Of a stretch of DNA of 13,731 nucleotides, positions 1 through 7,086 are shown one piece after another. Source of the DNA: Gemmatimonadota bacterium (lineage in GTDB: Bacteria; Gemmatimonadota; Gemmatimonadetes; Longimicrobiales; Gaopeijiaceae); the NCBI GenBank assembly GCA_024638395.1, contig JAHEKK010000033.1:1-13731 (forward strand). Direction: 5' to 3'. Below the pieces are notes generated by a model. It saw nothing but the letters and a program-made list of their open reading frames with translations, made no database searches and had not been told where the DNA came from. A program made the translations under genes and the position numbers. Position 1 is the first letter of the stretch, and each line of letters opens with the position of its first letter.

Positions 1-1
1 G

Positions 2-430
2 GCCCTGGGCCTCGAGGCTCTTTCCAGTGACGCGGTCCTCGTGGCTGTTCATGATGCGGCGAGACCCTTTCCCCCTCCCGAGGTGATCCAACGCTGTTTC
101 GAGGTTGCTGGAACCGGGCGGGGAGCGGTCGCCGGCATACCGGCGACGGATACCGTGAAGGAGGCCGATTCCGAGGGCAGGGTCCTGGCGACGCCGGACC
201 GAACGGGGCTCTGGTACGCCCAGACGCCCCAGGTCTTCCCCAGGAGCGTCCTCGAAGAGGCGGTCCACCGGTGCAGAGAGGCCGGCTTCGCCCCGACGGA
301 CGACGCCGGGGCGGTGGAGTTCGCCGGCGGCGAGGTCCGGATGGTGGCTTCGTCTCCGCGGAATCTGAAGGTGACGTTTCCCACGGATCTGGTCATTGCC
401 CGCGCTCTCGTAGCAGAGGGCTTGGTGTGA
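2..430 (+). CDS. ispD: 2-C-methyl-D-erythritol 4-phosphate cytidylyltransferase, 3' part (5' end outside window)
   Basis: IspD joins CTP to methylerythritol 4-phosphate to give CDP-methylerythritol, the third step of the non-mevalonate isoprenoid pathway in the cytoplasm. The frame is open from base 2, so the start lies upstream; 142 residues of a protein usually near 230 are present. Visible family motifs are VAVHDAARPF close to the left edge (the conserved HDAARP), DTVKEAD, the GLWYAQTPQVF segment and the C-terminal TDDAGAVEF...PRNLKVTFPTDL block, which contains the residues that contact the methylerythritol phosphate in known structures. A GTG at 41 is only an internal valine, because the homology continues upstream of it. 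The stop codon TGA at 428-430 shares its last base with the ATG of the next gene, so the two are probably translationally coupled. Identification is firm; only the missing N-terminal CTP-binding half cannot be judged. Confidence 0.93.
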   Translation, partial: ALGLEALSSDAVLVAVHDAARPFPPPEVIQRCFEVAGTGRGAVAGIPATDTVKEADSEGRVLATPDRTGLWYAQTPQVFPRSVLEEAVHRCREAGFAPTDDAGAVEFAGGEVRMVASSPRNLKVTFPTDLVIARALVAEGLV

Positions 431-1065
431 TGGCCCCCCCGGCCGGGGAAATCGGGGTGATCGAGGACGCCGTGGCCCTCCTGGAGGAGGGGGGACTCGT
501 TCTGCATCCCACCGAAACTGTGTATGGGATCGGGGGCCTTCTGGAGGGACCGTCCACGGCACGCCTCCGAAGGGCAAAAGGACGAACGTCCGGGGGATTC
601 GTGATGCTCGTGCCCGGATCCCGTCACCTGGGCGGCCTGCTCGGAGAGGCGGGAAGCGCCTTGGCCGACGCCTTCTGGCCCGGCCCTTTGACCCTGGTCT
701 GCGACGACCCGGAGGGCCGGTTTCCGGAGGCGGTAAAGGCCTGGGACGGGTCCGTGGCCGTGCGCGTGTGTGGCCACGAGGTGACAAGGGCTCTGGTGAC
801 TCGCCTGGGCAGGCCCATTACATCCACATCCGCCAACCTTCCCGGCCAGGCCCCCGGCAAGACCCTTGCCGCAGGTCTCGAGGCCGTCCGGGCCCTGGGG
901 CTGGAGTGCCTGGCCCTGGACGGGGGCACCCTACCCGGCAGTCCCCCTTCGACCATCGTCGATATCCGTGGCAGGGGTTGGCGGGTGATTCGAGACGGCG
1001 CCATCGCCGCATCCGACCTGACGGCCGCCATGCAGGGCCAGCCTTGGGATCAGGAGGGATCGTGA
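430..1065 (+). CDS. tsaC: Threonylcarbamoyl-AMP synthase (Sua5/YciO/YrdC family)
   Basis: This enzyme makes L-threonylcarbamoyl-AMP from threonine, bicarbonate and ATP, the first step of the t6A37 modification of ANN-decoding tRNAs. The 211-residue product is a single YrdC domain without the extra C-terminal Sua5 domain, so it is the short TsaC type. Motifs seen are PTETVYGIG at 27-35, a KGR at 50-52 in the usual K-x-R nucleotide-binding position, FWPGPLT at 82-88, SVAVRV near 108-113, STSAN at 132-136 and STIVDI at 174-179. The ATG at 430 is chosen because it overlaps the ispD stop (TGATG) and puts the N-terminus at the usual distance from PTETVYG; a GTG one codon upstream is possible. The end overlaps the next gene by four bases (GTGA). 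The YciO subgroup, whose function is unclear, cannot be fully excluded by eye. Confidence 0.88.
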   Translation: MAPPAGEIGVIEDAVALLEEGGLVLHPTETVYGIGGLLEGPSTARLRRAKGRTSGGFVMLVPGSRHLGGLLGEAGSALADAFWPGPLTLVCDDPEGRFPEAVKAWDGSVAVRVCGHEVTRALVTRLGRPITSTSANLPGQAPGKTLAAGLEAVRALGLECLALDGGTLPGSPPSTIVDIRGRGWRVIRDGAIAASDLTAAMQGQPWDQEGS

Positions 1066-1529
1066 CGGAAGGCTACTCGATCACGTTCGTGTGCACGGGG
1101 AACACCTGCCGCTCACCGATGGCTGAGGTGATCGCACGCAAATGGCTGAGAGACAACGTCATCGACGGCGTGACCGTGCAGTCGGCCGGCATCCTCGCGG
1201 GGACAGGCCACCCTGCGAGCGACGGAGCGCGGTGGGCCGTGTCCGAAGGGGGCCTGGACCTGGACGAGCATGGGGCCACGCTCCTGACCGCGGACCTGAT
1301 CGCCGGCTCCGATCTGATTCTCACCATGAGCGACAGTCACAAGGCGGCGGTCCAGGATCTGGGGGGACTTGGGCGCGTCCACCGACTCAGGGACTTCGCG
1401 GGGGAGCACGGGGACGTGATGGACCCCTTCGGCGGTCCGGATCATGTATATCAGGCCACTTTCCGTGAGATCCAGGCCCTCGTCACGAGGGCCATGGAGC
1501 GGCTGCGGGTAGAGCTCCAGAAACGGTGA
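1062..1529 (+). CDS. ywlE: Low-molecular-weight protein phosphatase, YwlE-like (probable protein-arginine phosphatase)
   Basis: The 155-residue product is a complete LMW phosphatase domain. It has the P-loop CTGNTCRS at 11-18 (nucleophile Cys11, Arg17) and the general acid Asp121 in DPFGG at 121-125. In Bacillus YwlE a threonine in the fifth P-loop position (Cys7...Thr11) is known to favour phospho-arginine over phospho-tyrosine. Here the same position is Thr15, and the DPFGG acid loop also looks like YwlE, so arginine-phosphatase activity is the better guess; tyrosine phosphatase remains possible. Only the two P-loop cysteines are present, so the thioredoxin-coupled arsenate reductase relay is ruled out. 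The GTG start at 1062 has an AGGAGGG at 1052-1058 and overlaps the tsaC stop as GTGA. The 3' end overlaps comF in the same way. No McsB-type arginine kinase lies in the window. Confidence 0.87.
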   Translation: MTEGYSITFVCTGNTCRSPMAEVIARKWLRDNVIDGVTVQSAGILAGTGHPASDGARWAVSEGGLDLDEHGATLLTADLIAGSDLILTMSDSHKAAVQDLGGLGRVHRLRDFAGEHGDVMDPFGGPDHVYQATFREIQALVTRAMERLRVELQKR

Positions 1530-2263
1530 GGGCCGCCGCACTGCTGGATTTCATCCTTCCACCGGCCTGTGCCGGATGCGGAGAGGCCCTCTCCAACCGG
1601 GAGGCGCTCCCCGTGTGCGAAAACTGCCGACTGCGCCTCAGGGAGATCCCGGCGCCGTGTTGTCAACGCTGCGGATTCCCACTGGGAACAGGCCACGCAC
1701 CGAGCTGCCAGGAGTGCCGCGAGTGGCCCGGAAACCTCGTCTGGGTCCGCGCGGTCACACCTCTGGAGTCGCCCGCCACGGAACTGGTCCATGGGCTTAA
1801 GTACCAGGGCTGGCGCCGTGTGGGCATCTACTTGGGTCGAGAGATCGGACGGCGCCTGGGCCGGGCCCTCCTGGGTGTCCAGGTGATCGTGGCCGTGCCC
1901 ACTTCACGTTCCCGCATGCGTCGGCGGGGCTACAACCAGGCCCAGGTGATCGCCGAATCCCTGGGTGCAACGTTGGGCCGGCCCGTGTCTGCGGCCCTGT
2001 CGAGGGGCCCTTCGGCCCGGAGTCAGACCACAGTGAGAGGCCGGCAGCGCCTGGCTAACGTCAAGGATGCCTTTGTGTTGAGCCCATGTGCGAAGGCAGA
2101 GCTCGAAGGCCGGGTGGTGCTTCTCGTCGACGACGTCATCACCACCGGGGCCACCCTTCGCGCCGCAGCCCTGACCCTTTCACCGGCCCAACCCGCGTCG
2201 ATTCTTGCAGTCTCCTTTGCCCGCCGCCTGCCCATGGCCCATATAGAGGGCGGGCCGCGTTAG
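1526..2263 (+). CDS. comF: ComF-family protein (amidophosphoribosyltransferase-like fold)
   Basis: ComF proteins are cytoplasmic, needed for DNA uptake in naturally competent bacteria, and are also widespread in species not known to be competent. The 245-residue product has the normal two-part build. An N-terminal cysteine-rich zinc region has CxxC pairs at 15/18, 31/34, 46/49 and 61/64. A C-terminal phosphoribosyltransferase domain carries the PRPP-binding signature VVLLVDDVITTGAT at 197-210. The central RRRGYNQAQ (133-140) and RSQTTVRGRQRLANVKDAF (165-183) segments are typical of the family. The GTG start at 1526 overlaps the ywlE stop as GTGA, which decides the start. It is the last gene of the coupled ispD-tsaC-ywlE-comF run; 100 bases follow before gap. 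No other competence gene is visible, so its role here is unassigned. Confidence 0.88.
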   Translation: MRAAALLDFILPPACAGCGEALSNREALPVCENCRLRLREIPAPCCQRCGFPLGTGHAPSCQECREWPGNLVWVRAVTPLESPATELVHGLKYQGWRRVGIYLGREIGRRLGRALLGVQVIVAVPTSRSRMRRRGYNQAQVIAESLGATLGRPVSAALSRGPSARSQTTVRGRQRLANVKDAFVLSPCAKAELEGRVVLLVDDVITTGATLRAAALTLSPAQPASILAVSFARRLPMAHIEGGPR

Positions 2264-2363
2264 ATTGCAACGCAGGCTTCCCCCAGGGAGCTTCTTCGCT
2301 CAACGAGAACGGCCCGAACTCGTCGGCGCCACACATTCAACCCACCGGGATCCCACCTGAGAT

Positions 2364-3386
2364 ATGTCCATTCGAGTCGCAATCAACGGATTTGGCCGCA
2401 TCGGCCGGAATGTCCTCCGTGCCGCCAAGCAGTCGGGCAAGACCAATCTCGACTTCGTCGCGGTCAATGACCTGACCGACAACGCCACCCTGGCACATCT
2501 CCTTCGCTACGATTCGGTCCATGGGGCCTATCCGGGCACGGTGGAGCTGTCCGACGACGGCCTGATCGTAGACGGTGACGGATTGCGGGTCTACTCGGAG
2601 CGAGACCCGGCCAACCTTCCGTGGAAAGAGCTCGGGGTCGATGTCGTTGTCGAGGCGACAGGGTTCTTCCGGAGCCGCGACCTGGCGGCGAAGCACCTGG
2701 AAGCGGGTGCCCGGAAGGTCATCATCTCGGCCCCGGCCAAGGGTGAGGACATCACCATCGTGATGGGGGTCAACCACGATTCGTATGATCCCGACGGCCA
2801 CGACGTCATCTCCAACGCGAGTTGCACCACGAATTGCCTGGCTCCGGTCGTCAAGGTGCTTTCGGACCATTTCGGGTTCGGCCAGGGTCTCATGACCACC
2901 ATCCACGCCTACACCAATGACCAGGCCATACTGGACAGCCCCCACAAGGATCTGCGCAGGGCCAGGGCTGCGGCCATGAGCATGATTCCGACGACCACCG
3001 GTGCCGCCAAGGCAACCGCTCTGGTCCTGCCGGAAGTAAAAGGGAAGCTCGACGGCATGGCGATTCGCGTGCCGACACCGGACGTGTCCGTCGTGGACCT
3101 GGTGGCCACCCTGGAGGCGGACGTGTCGGCCGAGGTCGTGAACGATGCGTTTCGGGCGGCTGCCGCTACTGACCTGGATGGCATTCTCGCCGTGGCGGAG
3201 GAGCCCCTGGTCTCCGTGGACTTCACGGGCCATCCTGCCAGCTCCGTGGTGGATGCCCTGAGCACGGCCACCATGGGGAGCCGCATGGTCAAGGTGCTCT
3301 CGTGGTACGACAACGAGTGGGGGTATTCGATGCGTGTGGTCGACCTCGCCGAATTCGTCGGGGAGCGCCTCCCCGCACGGGTGTAA
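2364..3386 (+). CDS. gap: Glyceraldehyde-3-phosphate dehydrogenase, type I
   Basis: The enzyme converts glyceraldehyde 3-phosphate, NAD(P)+ and phosphate to 1,3-bisphosphoglycerate in glycolysis, and runs in reverse in gluconeogenesis. The 340-residue protein is the normal length. It shows the Rossmann start RVAINGFGRIGR at 4-15, the NAD-type NDLTDN after the second strand (35-40), the active-site SNASCTTNCLAP with catalytic Cys154, His181 in TTIHAYTNDQ, the sugar-phosphate region HKDLRRARAAA (194-204) and the C-terminal WYDNEWGYS. Asp36 argues for NAD, but a serine replaces the leucine found in Bacillus enzymes just before Pro193, so some NADP use cannot be excluded. The ATG at 2364 gives the standard N-terminus, although the ribosome-binding site is weak. 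It precedes a sigma-factor cassette rather than pgk, its usual downstream partner. Confidence 0.96.
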   Translation: MSIRVAINGFGRIGRNVLRAAKQSGKTNLDFVAVNDLTDNATLAHLLRYDSVHGAYPGTVELSDDGLIVDGDGLRVYSERDPANLPWKELGVDVVVEATGFFRSRDLAAKHLEAGARKVIISAPAKGEDITIVMGVNHDSYDPDGHDVISNASCTTNCLAPVVKVLSDHFGFGQGLMTTIHAYTNDQAILDSPHKDLRRARAAAMSMIPTTTGAAKATALVLPEVKGKLDGMAIRVPTPDVSVVDLVATLEADVSAEVVNDAFRAAAATDLDGILAVAEEPLVSVDFTGHPASSVVDALSTATMGSRMVKVLSWYDNEWGYSMRVVDLAEFVGERLPARV

Positions 3387-3438
3387 GCCACATGTAGCCA
3401 GGCGACAGTGGATGTAACGGACTGGAGGGGCGGGGCGT

Positions 3439-4056
3439 ATGGACCCAACGATGCAAAGCGACGTGATCTCGCTGGAAACGGCCAAACGAACCTCACCGGC
3501 ACGGAATCCCGGAAAGGCTGCTCCCCAGAACGATGGGCTGCCTCCGGATTTCGAGGCCTGGTTCCACGACCACCGTGAAGCGGTCTACAGATACGTCCGC
3601 TTCCGCGTGGCCAGCCGCGAAGTGGCGGAAGACCTGACGTCGGACGTCTTCTTCAAGGCTCTCCGCTCCCTCAAACGGTACGACCGTTCCCGCTCCGCAC
3701 CCCGCACATGGCTCCTTCGCATCGCGCGGAACGCCATCACCGATCACCTGAGGGCCCTGCGCCGCAGGGGCTCTCTCCATGTCACGCTGGACCGGGTACC
3801 GGATCTGGCTTCGGAGGGCCCCTCCCAAGAGGAGCGGGTACTTCGGCAGGAGCGTGTCCAGAAGCTCCTCAACGCCACGGGGCGGCTGCGGGAGGCGGAT
3901 CAGGAGATCCTGTCTCTCCGCTACGGGGCGGGATTGTGCAACCAGGAGATCGCCGAAGCCATGGAGATCACCTCGAATGCGGTGGCCGTGCGGCTCCACC
4001 GAGCCGTAAAACGACTGAAAGACGCTGTTTCCGAAACCGAGAGGTTTGGCACATAG
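3439..4056 (+). CDS. ECF-type RNA polymerase sigma factor
   Basis: This is a 205-residue group 4 (ECF) sigma factor. Region 2 spans about 39-109: AWFHDHREAVYRYVRFRV, then the core-binding AEDLTSDVFFKAL (63-75), then a promoter-melting segment with TWLLRIARNAITDHLR (90-105). A short linker leads to region 4 at about 140-195, where LREADQEILSLRY and NQEIAEAMEITSNAVAVRLHRAVKRL form the helix-turn-helix that reads the -35 element. The first 35 residues are an unconserved, probably disordered extension. The ATG at 3439 is supported by GGAGGGG at 3424-3430, eight bases upstream. The stop TAG is followed at once by the ATG of the next gene, with no spacer, so the pair is one unit. The target promoters are unknown; autoregulation of this cassette would be typical. 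The subgroup could not be assigned. Confidence 0.92.
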   Translation: MDPTMQSDVISLETAKRTSPARNPGKAAPQNDGLPPDFEAWFHDHREAVYRYVRFRVASREVAEDLTSDVFFKALRSLKRYDRSRSAPRTWLLRIARNAITDHLRALRRRGSLHVTLDRVPDLASEGPSQEERVLRQERVQKLLNATGRLREADQEILSLRYGAGLCNQEIAEAMEITSNAVAVRLHRAVKRLKDAVSETERFGT

Positions 4057-4848
4057 ATGACGAGGGACCTACGCGAAGATCCAGTCCCGGCGATACCGCC
4101 GGAGTTGGGAGGGTTCCACCGTGAGCTTGACGAGATCCGAATCGAGGAGCGGAGTTCCTTCCCCCTGGAGCTTCGGGCTGAGCTCGTGGCGGAATGGGAA
4201 CGGCTGGGGAAGCGCGGCGCCCGATCCCGCCGTTTCGGGGCTCGCCCCTTGGCGGCGGCAGCGGCGGCCCTGGTGGTCGTCGGAACGCTTGCGGCGCCCC
4301 CGGCACGGGCTTCCCTCGTCCGGCTGATCTTCCCGGCGCCGGAGGCGGAAGTCCTCACGCCGCCGGTGCAGGATCAGGCCCTCGTCCAGGAGGACGTTCC
4401 CGTCGCGGCGGAGACCCCGCCGACCCATTCCAAGCCGTCGCCGCCTCGTGCCCCGGATGTCGAGACGTGGGACGTACCCGAGTGGCCGGCGCCGCTTCCC
4501 ACCACCTTCCCGGTTCTCCTGGACCGGGATCGGGCCCGTGAGATCGTGGCGGACGAGTATCCGGATTCCCTGCAACGGGCGGGCGTGGGCGGCCGGGTGC
4601 AGGTCCTCCTCTGGGTTCGTCCCGACGGAGGCGTCGATTTCACGCAGATCGGAAAGACGTCAGGCCTTCCCGACCTCGACATGGCGGCCTTGCGGGCCAC
4701 CCGGGCCCTCCGCTTCCTCCCTGCGACGAGAGCGGGAGAGGCCGTCGGGACCTGGGTCGAATTCTCGATCGAGTTCCGGCCCTTTGCCGACGAGCCCCAG
4801 CAGCCCGACCCGGAAGATCACGGGATCCAGATTCCCCTGAGCAACTGA
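4057..4848 (+). CDS. Membrane protein with TonB C-terminal domain; possible anti-sigma factor for the adjacent ECF sigma
   Basis: The 263-residue product has three parts. An N-terminal charged cytoplasmic segment (about 1-60) contains a helix-rich ELDEIRIEERSSFPLELRAEL stretch. A single membrane helix follows at about 63-81, after an RRFGARP positive patch. After it come a proline-rich periplasmic linker (93-150) and a TonB_C fold at about 160-242: an EYPDSLQRAGVGG opening, the RVQVLLWVRPDGGV hairpin, the LDMAALRATRALRFLPA helix and the WVEFSIEFRP strand. The start abuts the sigma stop (TAGATG). A cytoplasmic segment before a single helix, encoded right after an ECF sigma, is the layout of a transmembrane anti-sigma factor; that role is inferred from context. 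No HxxxCxxC zinc motif is present, so it is not a ZAS-type anti-sigma. An ordinary TonB-like energy transducer is the alternative, but no ExbB/ExbD genes are nearby. Confidence 0.78.
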   Translation: MTRDLREDPVPAIPPELGGFHRELDEIRIEERSSFPLELRAELVAEWERLGKRGARSRRFGARPLAAAAAALVVVGTLAAPPARASLVRLIFPAPEAEVLTPPVQDQALVQEDVPVAAETPPTHSKPSPPRAPDVETWDVPEWPAPLPTTFPVLLDRDRAREIVADEYPDSLQRAGVGGRVQVLLWVRPDGGVDFTQIGKTSGLPDLDMAALRATRALRFLPATRAGEAVGTWVEFSIEFRPFADEPQQPDPEDHGIQIPLSN

Positions 4849-4852
4849 ACGG

Positions 4853-4901
4853 TCCCGGTTTTCGGGAGCGCGTATCGTCGCCCCGCGCCTCACCCGCGCG
4901 G
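4853..4901 (+). terminator. Two small hairpins after the sigma/TonB-domain pair; weak terminator candidate
   Basis: Just after the stop at 4848 there is a 5-bp stem TCCCG/CGGGA (4853-4867, five-base loop). It is followed by a 6-bp GC stem CCGCGC/GCGCGG (4883-4901, seven-base loop). Neither is followed by a clear run of T, so intrinsic termination is uncertain. Confidence 0.22.
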
Positions 4902-4918
4902 CAGCTTCTCCACGGCCT

Positions 4919-4946
4919 TTGAGGCCTGCGCCGCCGCGCCTATGTT
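4919..4946 (+). promoter_or_regulatory. Candidate sigma-70-type promoter for pgk
   Basis: TTGAGG at 4919-4924 and TATGTT at 4941-4946 are separated by 16 bases; each matches four of six consensus positions. Transcription would begin near 4953, leaving a leader of about 36 bases before the pgk ATG. That leader is pyrimidine-rich and contains no Shine-Dalgarno sequence. Confidence 0.35.
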
Positions 4947-4988
4947 CTCCCTGCCCAATCTGGCCCGCCCATCCCATCCCGCCCATCC

Positions 4989-6215
4989 ATGAAGAAGACC
5001 CTGGACCAACTGCTTGCCGGCCACGGGGCCTCGACCCTCGCGGGTCGGACCGTGGCCGTTCGCGTCGATTTCAACGTACCTCTCTCCGACGGCCGGATCA
5101 CCGATACGATCCGGATCGACCGGGCCCTCGCGACCCTGGAGCGTCTATCGGAGGCTCGCTGCCGGACGGTTCTCCTCTCCCATCTCGGTCGGCCCGACGG
5201 GGCGCCGGACCCCGAGTTCAGCCTTCGTCCCGTGGCGAACTACCTGTCTGAGCGCGGGCGCTTCCCGACCCACTTCTGCCCCCAGCCCAGCGGGAGCGAC
5301 GTGGACGCGGCCGTGGCGGATCTGGCCGAGGGCGACGTCCTGCTCCTGGAAAACACGCGCTTTCTCGAGGGTGAGACGGCCAACGACCCCGCCCTCGGTC
5401 AAGCATGGGCGGCCTGGGCCGACCATTTCGTCACGGACGCATTCGGCACGGCGCACCGGGCCCACGCCTCGACCCACGCGCTACCCGCCGCGATCAAGGC
5501 CAAGGGCGGGCAGGCCGTCGCGGGTTACCTCATGGAACGGGAGCTCCGTTACCTGGGCGCCGCGTTGACGACCCCAGAACGGCCTTTCGTGGCCGTGCTG
5601 GGCGGAGCGAAGATCACCGGCAAGATCGAGGTGATCGAATCTCTCCTCCCGAAGGCCGACGCCCTCCTCATCGGTGGGGCCATGGCCAACACCTTCTTCG
5701 CCGCCCTGGGTCTCGAAACGGGAACCTCCCTCGTGGAGGCCGACAAAACCGAGCTGGCACGGGACCTCCTCACACGCGGGGGCACGAAGTTGGTTCTGCC
5801 CGTCGACGTAGTCTGTGCAGATCGAATCGATCCCGGAGCGGAGACGAGGGTCGCGGACCGGAGTCGGGTGGAAGCCACCGAAGCCATCGGAGACGTAGGT
5901 CCGGACACCCGCGCCCTCTTCCGGGAGCACCTCATGGGGGCCGGCACCGTGGTCTGGAACGGACCGATGGGCGTGTTCGAAATGCCGCCCTTCGCCGCAG
6001 GAACCATCGCCATGGCCGAGGCCGCGGCGGATGCGAGCAAGGCGGGTACCACCGTCATCGTCGGCGGAGGTGACTCGGCCGCGGCTGCCGAAGCCGCGGG
6101 GGTCGCCGACGAGATCACCCACATTTCGACCGGCGGGGGCGCGTCCCTCGAGTTTCTTGCAGGCCGCACCCTTCCCGGAGTGGAGATTCTCTCCGAGGCC
6201 GACGCGGAAGCCTGA
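4989..6215 (+). CDS. pgk: Phosphoglycerate kinase
   Basis: PGK transfers the acyl phosphate of 1,3-bisphosphoglycerate to ADP, the first ATP-making step of glycolysis, directly after the gap reaction. The 408-residue length is normal. The N-terminal substrate domain has RVDFNVPL at 25-32, LLSHLGRP at 62-69, LLENTRF at 119-125 and VTDAFGTAHRAHAS at 148-161. The C-terminal nucleotide domain has LGGAKITGKIEVIESLLPKAD at 204-224, WNGPMGVFE at 323-331, GGGDSAAA at 359-366 and STGGGASLEFLAG at 380-392. The ATG at 4989 is the only start that suits the family, yet it lacks a ribosome-binding site: the upstream bases are CCATCCCGCCCATCC-like. A separate promoter candidate sits at 4919-4946. tpi follows 24 bases later and is probably co-transcribed. 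Confidence 0.97.
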   Translation: MKKTLDQLLAGHGASTLAGRTVAVRVDFNVPLSDGRITDTIRIDRALATLERLSEARCRTVLLSHLGRPDGAPDPEFSLRPVANYLSERGRFPTHFCPQPSGSDVDAAVADLAEGDVLLLENTRFLEGETANDPALGQAWAAWADHFVTDAFGTAHRAHASTHALPAAIKAKGGQAVAGYLMERELRYLGAALTTPERPFVAVLGGAKITGKIEVIESLLPKADALLIGGAMANTFFAALGLETGTSLVEADKTELARDLLTRGGTKLVLPVDVVCADRIDPGAETRVADRSRVEATEAIGDVGPDTRALFREHLMGAGTVVWNGPMGVFEMPPFAAGTIAMAEAAADASKAGTTVIVGGGDSAAAAEAAGVADEITHISTGGGASLEFLAGRTLPGVEILSEADAEA

Positions 6216-6239
6216 CCCCCAACCCCGAGGAGCACTCTA

Positions 6240-6956
6240 ATGAAGGTGGTGGCCGGAAACTGGAAGATGCACATGGGACCCGATGAAGCGTCGGCGTTCT
6301 TCAGCCGTTTCACACCGGACGCCCTCGGAGATTCAGTACGGGTGGTCGTATTCCCGCCGGCAGTCTCCCTTCGGACGGCTCGGGCAGCCGCCCCAAAGGG
6401 CGTCGAGATCGGCGTTCAGAACATCCACCCGGAACCCTCGGGGGCCTTCACGGGCGAGACCAGCGCGGAGATGGCCAGGAGCGCAGGGGCGAGCCTCGTC
6501 CTCGTCGGCCATTCGGAGCGCCGTCACGTCTTCGGTGAAACCGACGAAGAGACCGCCGGGAAGGTACGCGCCGGCCTCCGGGCGGGACTCATCCCCGTCG
6601 TCTGCGTCGGGGAGACCCTCGACCAACGCCGGGCAGGGAAGTTGGAGACCGTGCTGCGCAGGCAGGTGGAGGCGGTGCGGGCGCCGTTGGGCGACGCGCC
6701 CAGCTTCATGATCGCGTATGAGCCCGTATGGGCGATCGGCACCGGTGAGACGGCGACCCCCGAAGACGCGGCGGAGGCCCATGCCCTCGTCCGGGAAGCC
6801 CTGGGCGATCTCGGGGGCGCTCCGATCCTCTATGGGGGCAGCGTCAAGCCGGGGAATGCTGGTGAATTGATGGCGTCGCCCGGTGTCGATGGGGTCCTGG
6901 TGGGTGGCGCGAGCCTCGATCCCGAGTCGTTCCTCCGCATCGCCGAGGCGGCCTGA
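6240..6956 (+). CDS. tpiA: Triosephosphate isomerase
   Basis: TPI interconverts dihydroxyacetone phosphate and glyceraldehyde 3-phosphate. The 238-residue barrel is slightly shorter than the common 250, mainly because of compact loops. All key residues are present: Lys9 in AGNWKMH, the electrophile His91 in VGHSERR, the catalytic base Glu161 in AYEPVWAIGTG, the phosphate-gripping loop 6 just after it, and the C-terminal phosphate-binding LYGGSVKPGNAGELM and DGVLVGGASL. The ATG at 6240 has GAGGAG at 6227-6232 with a seven-base spacer, which fixes the start. It lies 24 bases after pgk, so pgk and tpi form one transcription unit supplying consecutive triose-phosphate steps. The stop at 6956 is followed by a 130-base gap with its own promoter-like sequence. 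Confidence 0.96.
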   Translation: MKVVAGNWKMHMGPDEASAFFSRFTPDALGDSVRVVVFPPAVSLRTARAAAPKGVEIGVQNIHPEPSGAFTGETSAEMARSAGASLVLVGHSERRHVFGETDEETAGKVRAGLRAGLIPVVCVGETLDQRRAGKLETVLRRQVEAVRAPLGDAPSFMIAYEPVWAIGTGETATPEDAAEAHALVREALGDLGGAPILYGGSVKPGNAGELMASPGVDGVLVGGASLDPESFLRIAEAA

Positions 6957-6996
6957 GGGACGCCGGCGTGGCCATCTGGGAGCGAAGGCGTTCCGC

Positions 6997-7024
6997 TTGA
7001 CACCCCACCCTTGGACCATGACGT
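6997..7024 (+). promoter_or_regulatory. Candidate promoter upstream of secG (perfect -35, poor -10)
   Basis: A perfect TTGACA occurs at 6997-7002 in the tpi-secG gap. The expected -10 position 16 bases later (7019-7024, TGACGT) keeps only the outer T residues of TATAAT. The site is supported mainly by the exact -35 box, its intergenic position and the same 16-base spacing seen upstream of pgk and carA. Confidence 0.3.
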
Positions 7025-7086
7025 TTTGAGGCTCTGATCCATCCAGTCCCGCGGGCTGGGCTGTCCCCGGAACCCCTGACGCAGTC

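Noticed and set aside
1062..1529. Arsenate reductase (ArsC, thioredoxin type)
   Set aside because: It has the same fold, but only the two P-loop cysteines are present, so the cysteine relay is impossible.
2217..2266. Promoter for gap (TTGCCC with TATAGA, or TAGATT at 2261)
   Set aside because: Spacing is 19 bases for the first pair and there is no usable -35 for the second; matches are no better than chance.
2337..3485. 382-codon open frame on the minus strand
   Set aside because: It is the antisense of gap, produced by high-GC codon bias, with no recognisable domain.
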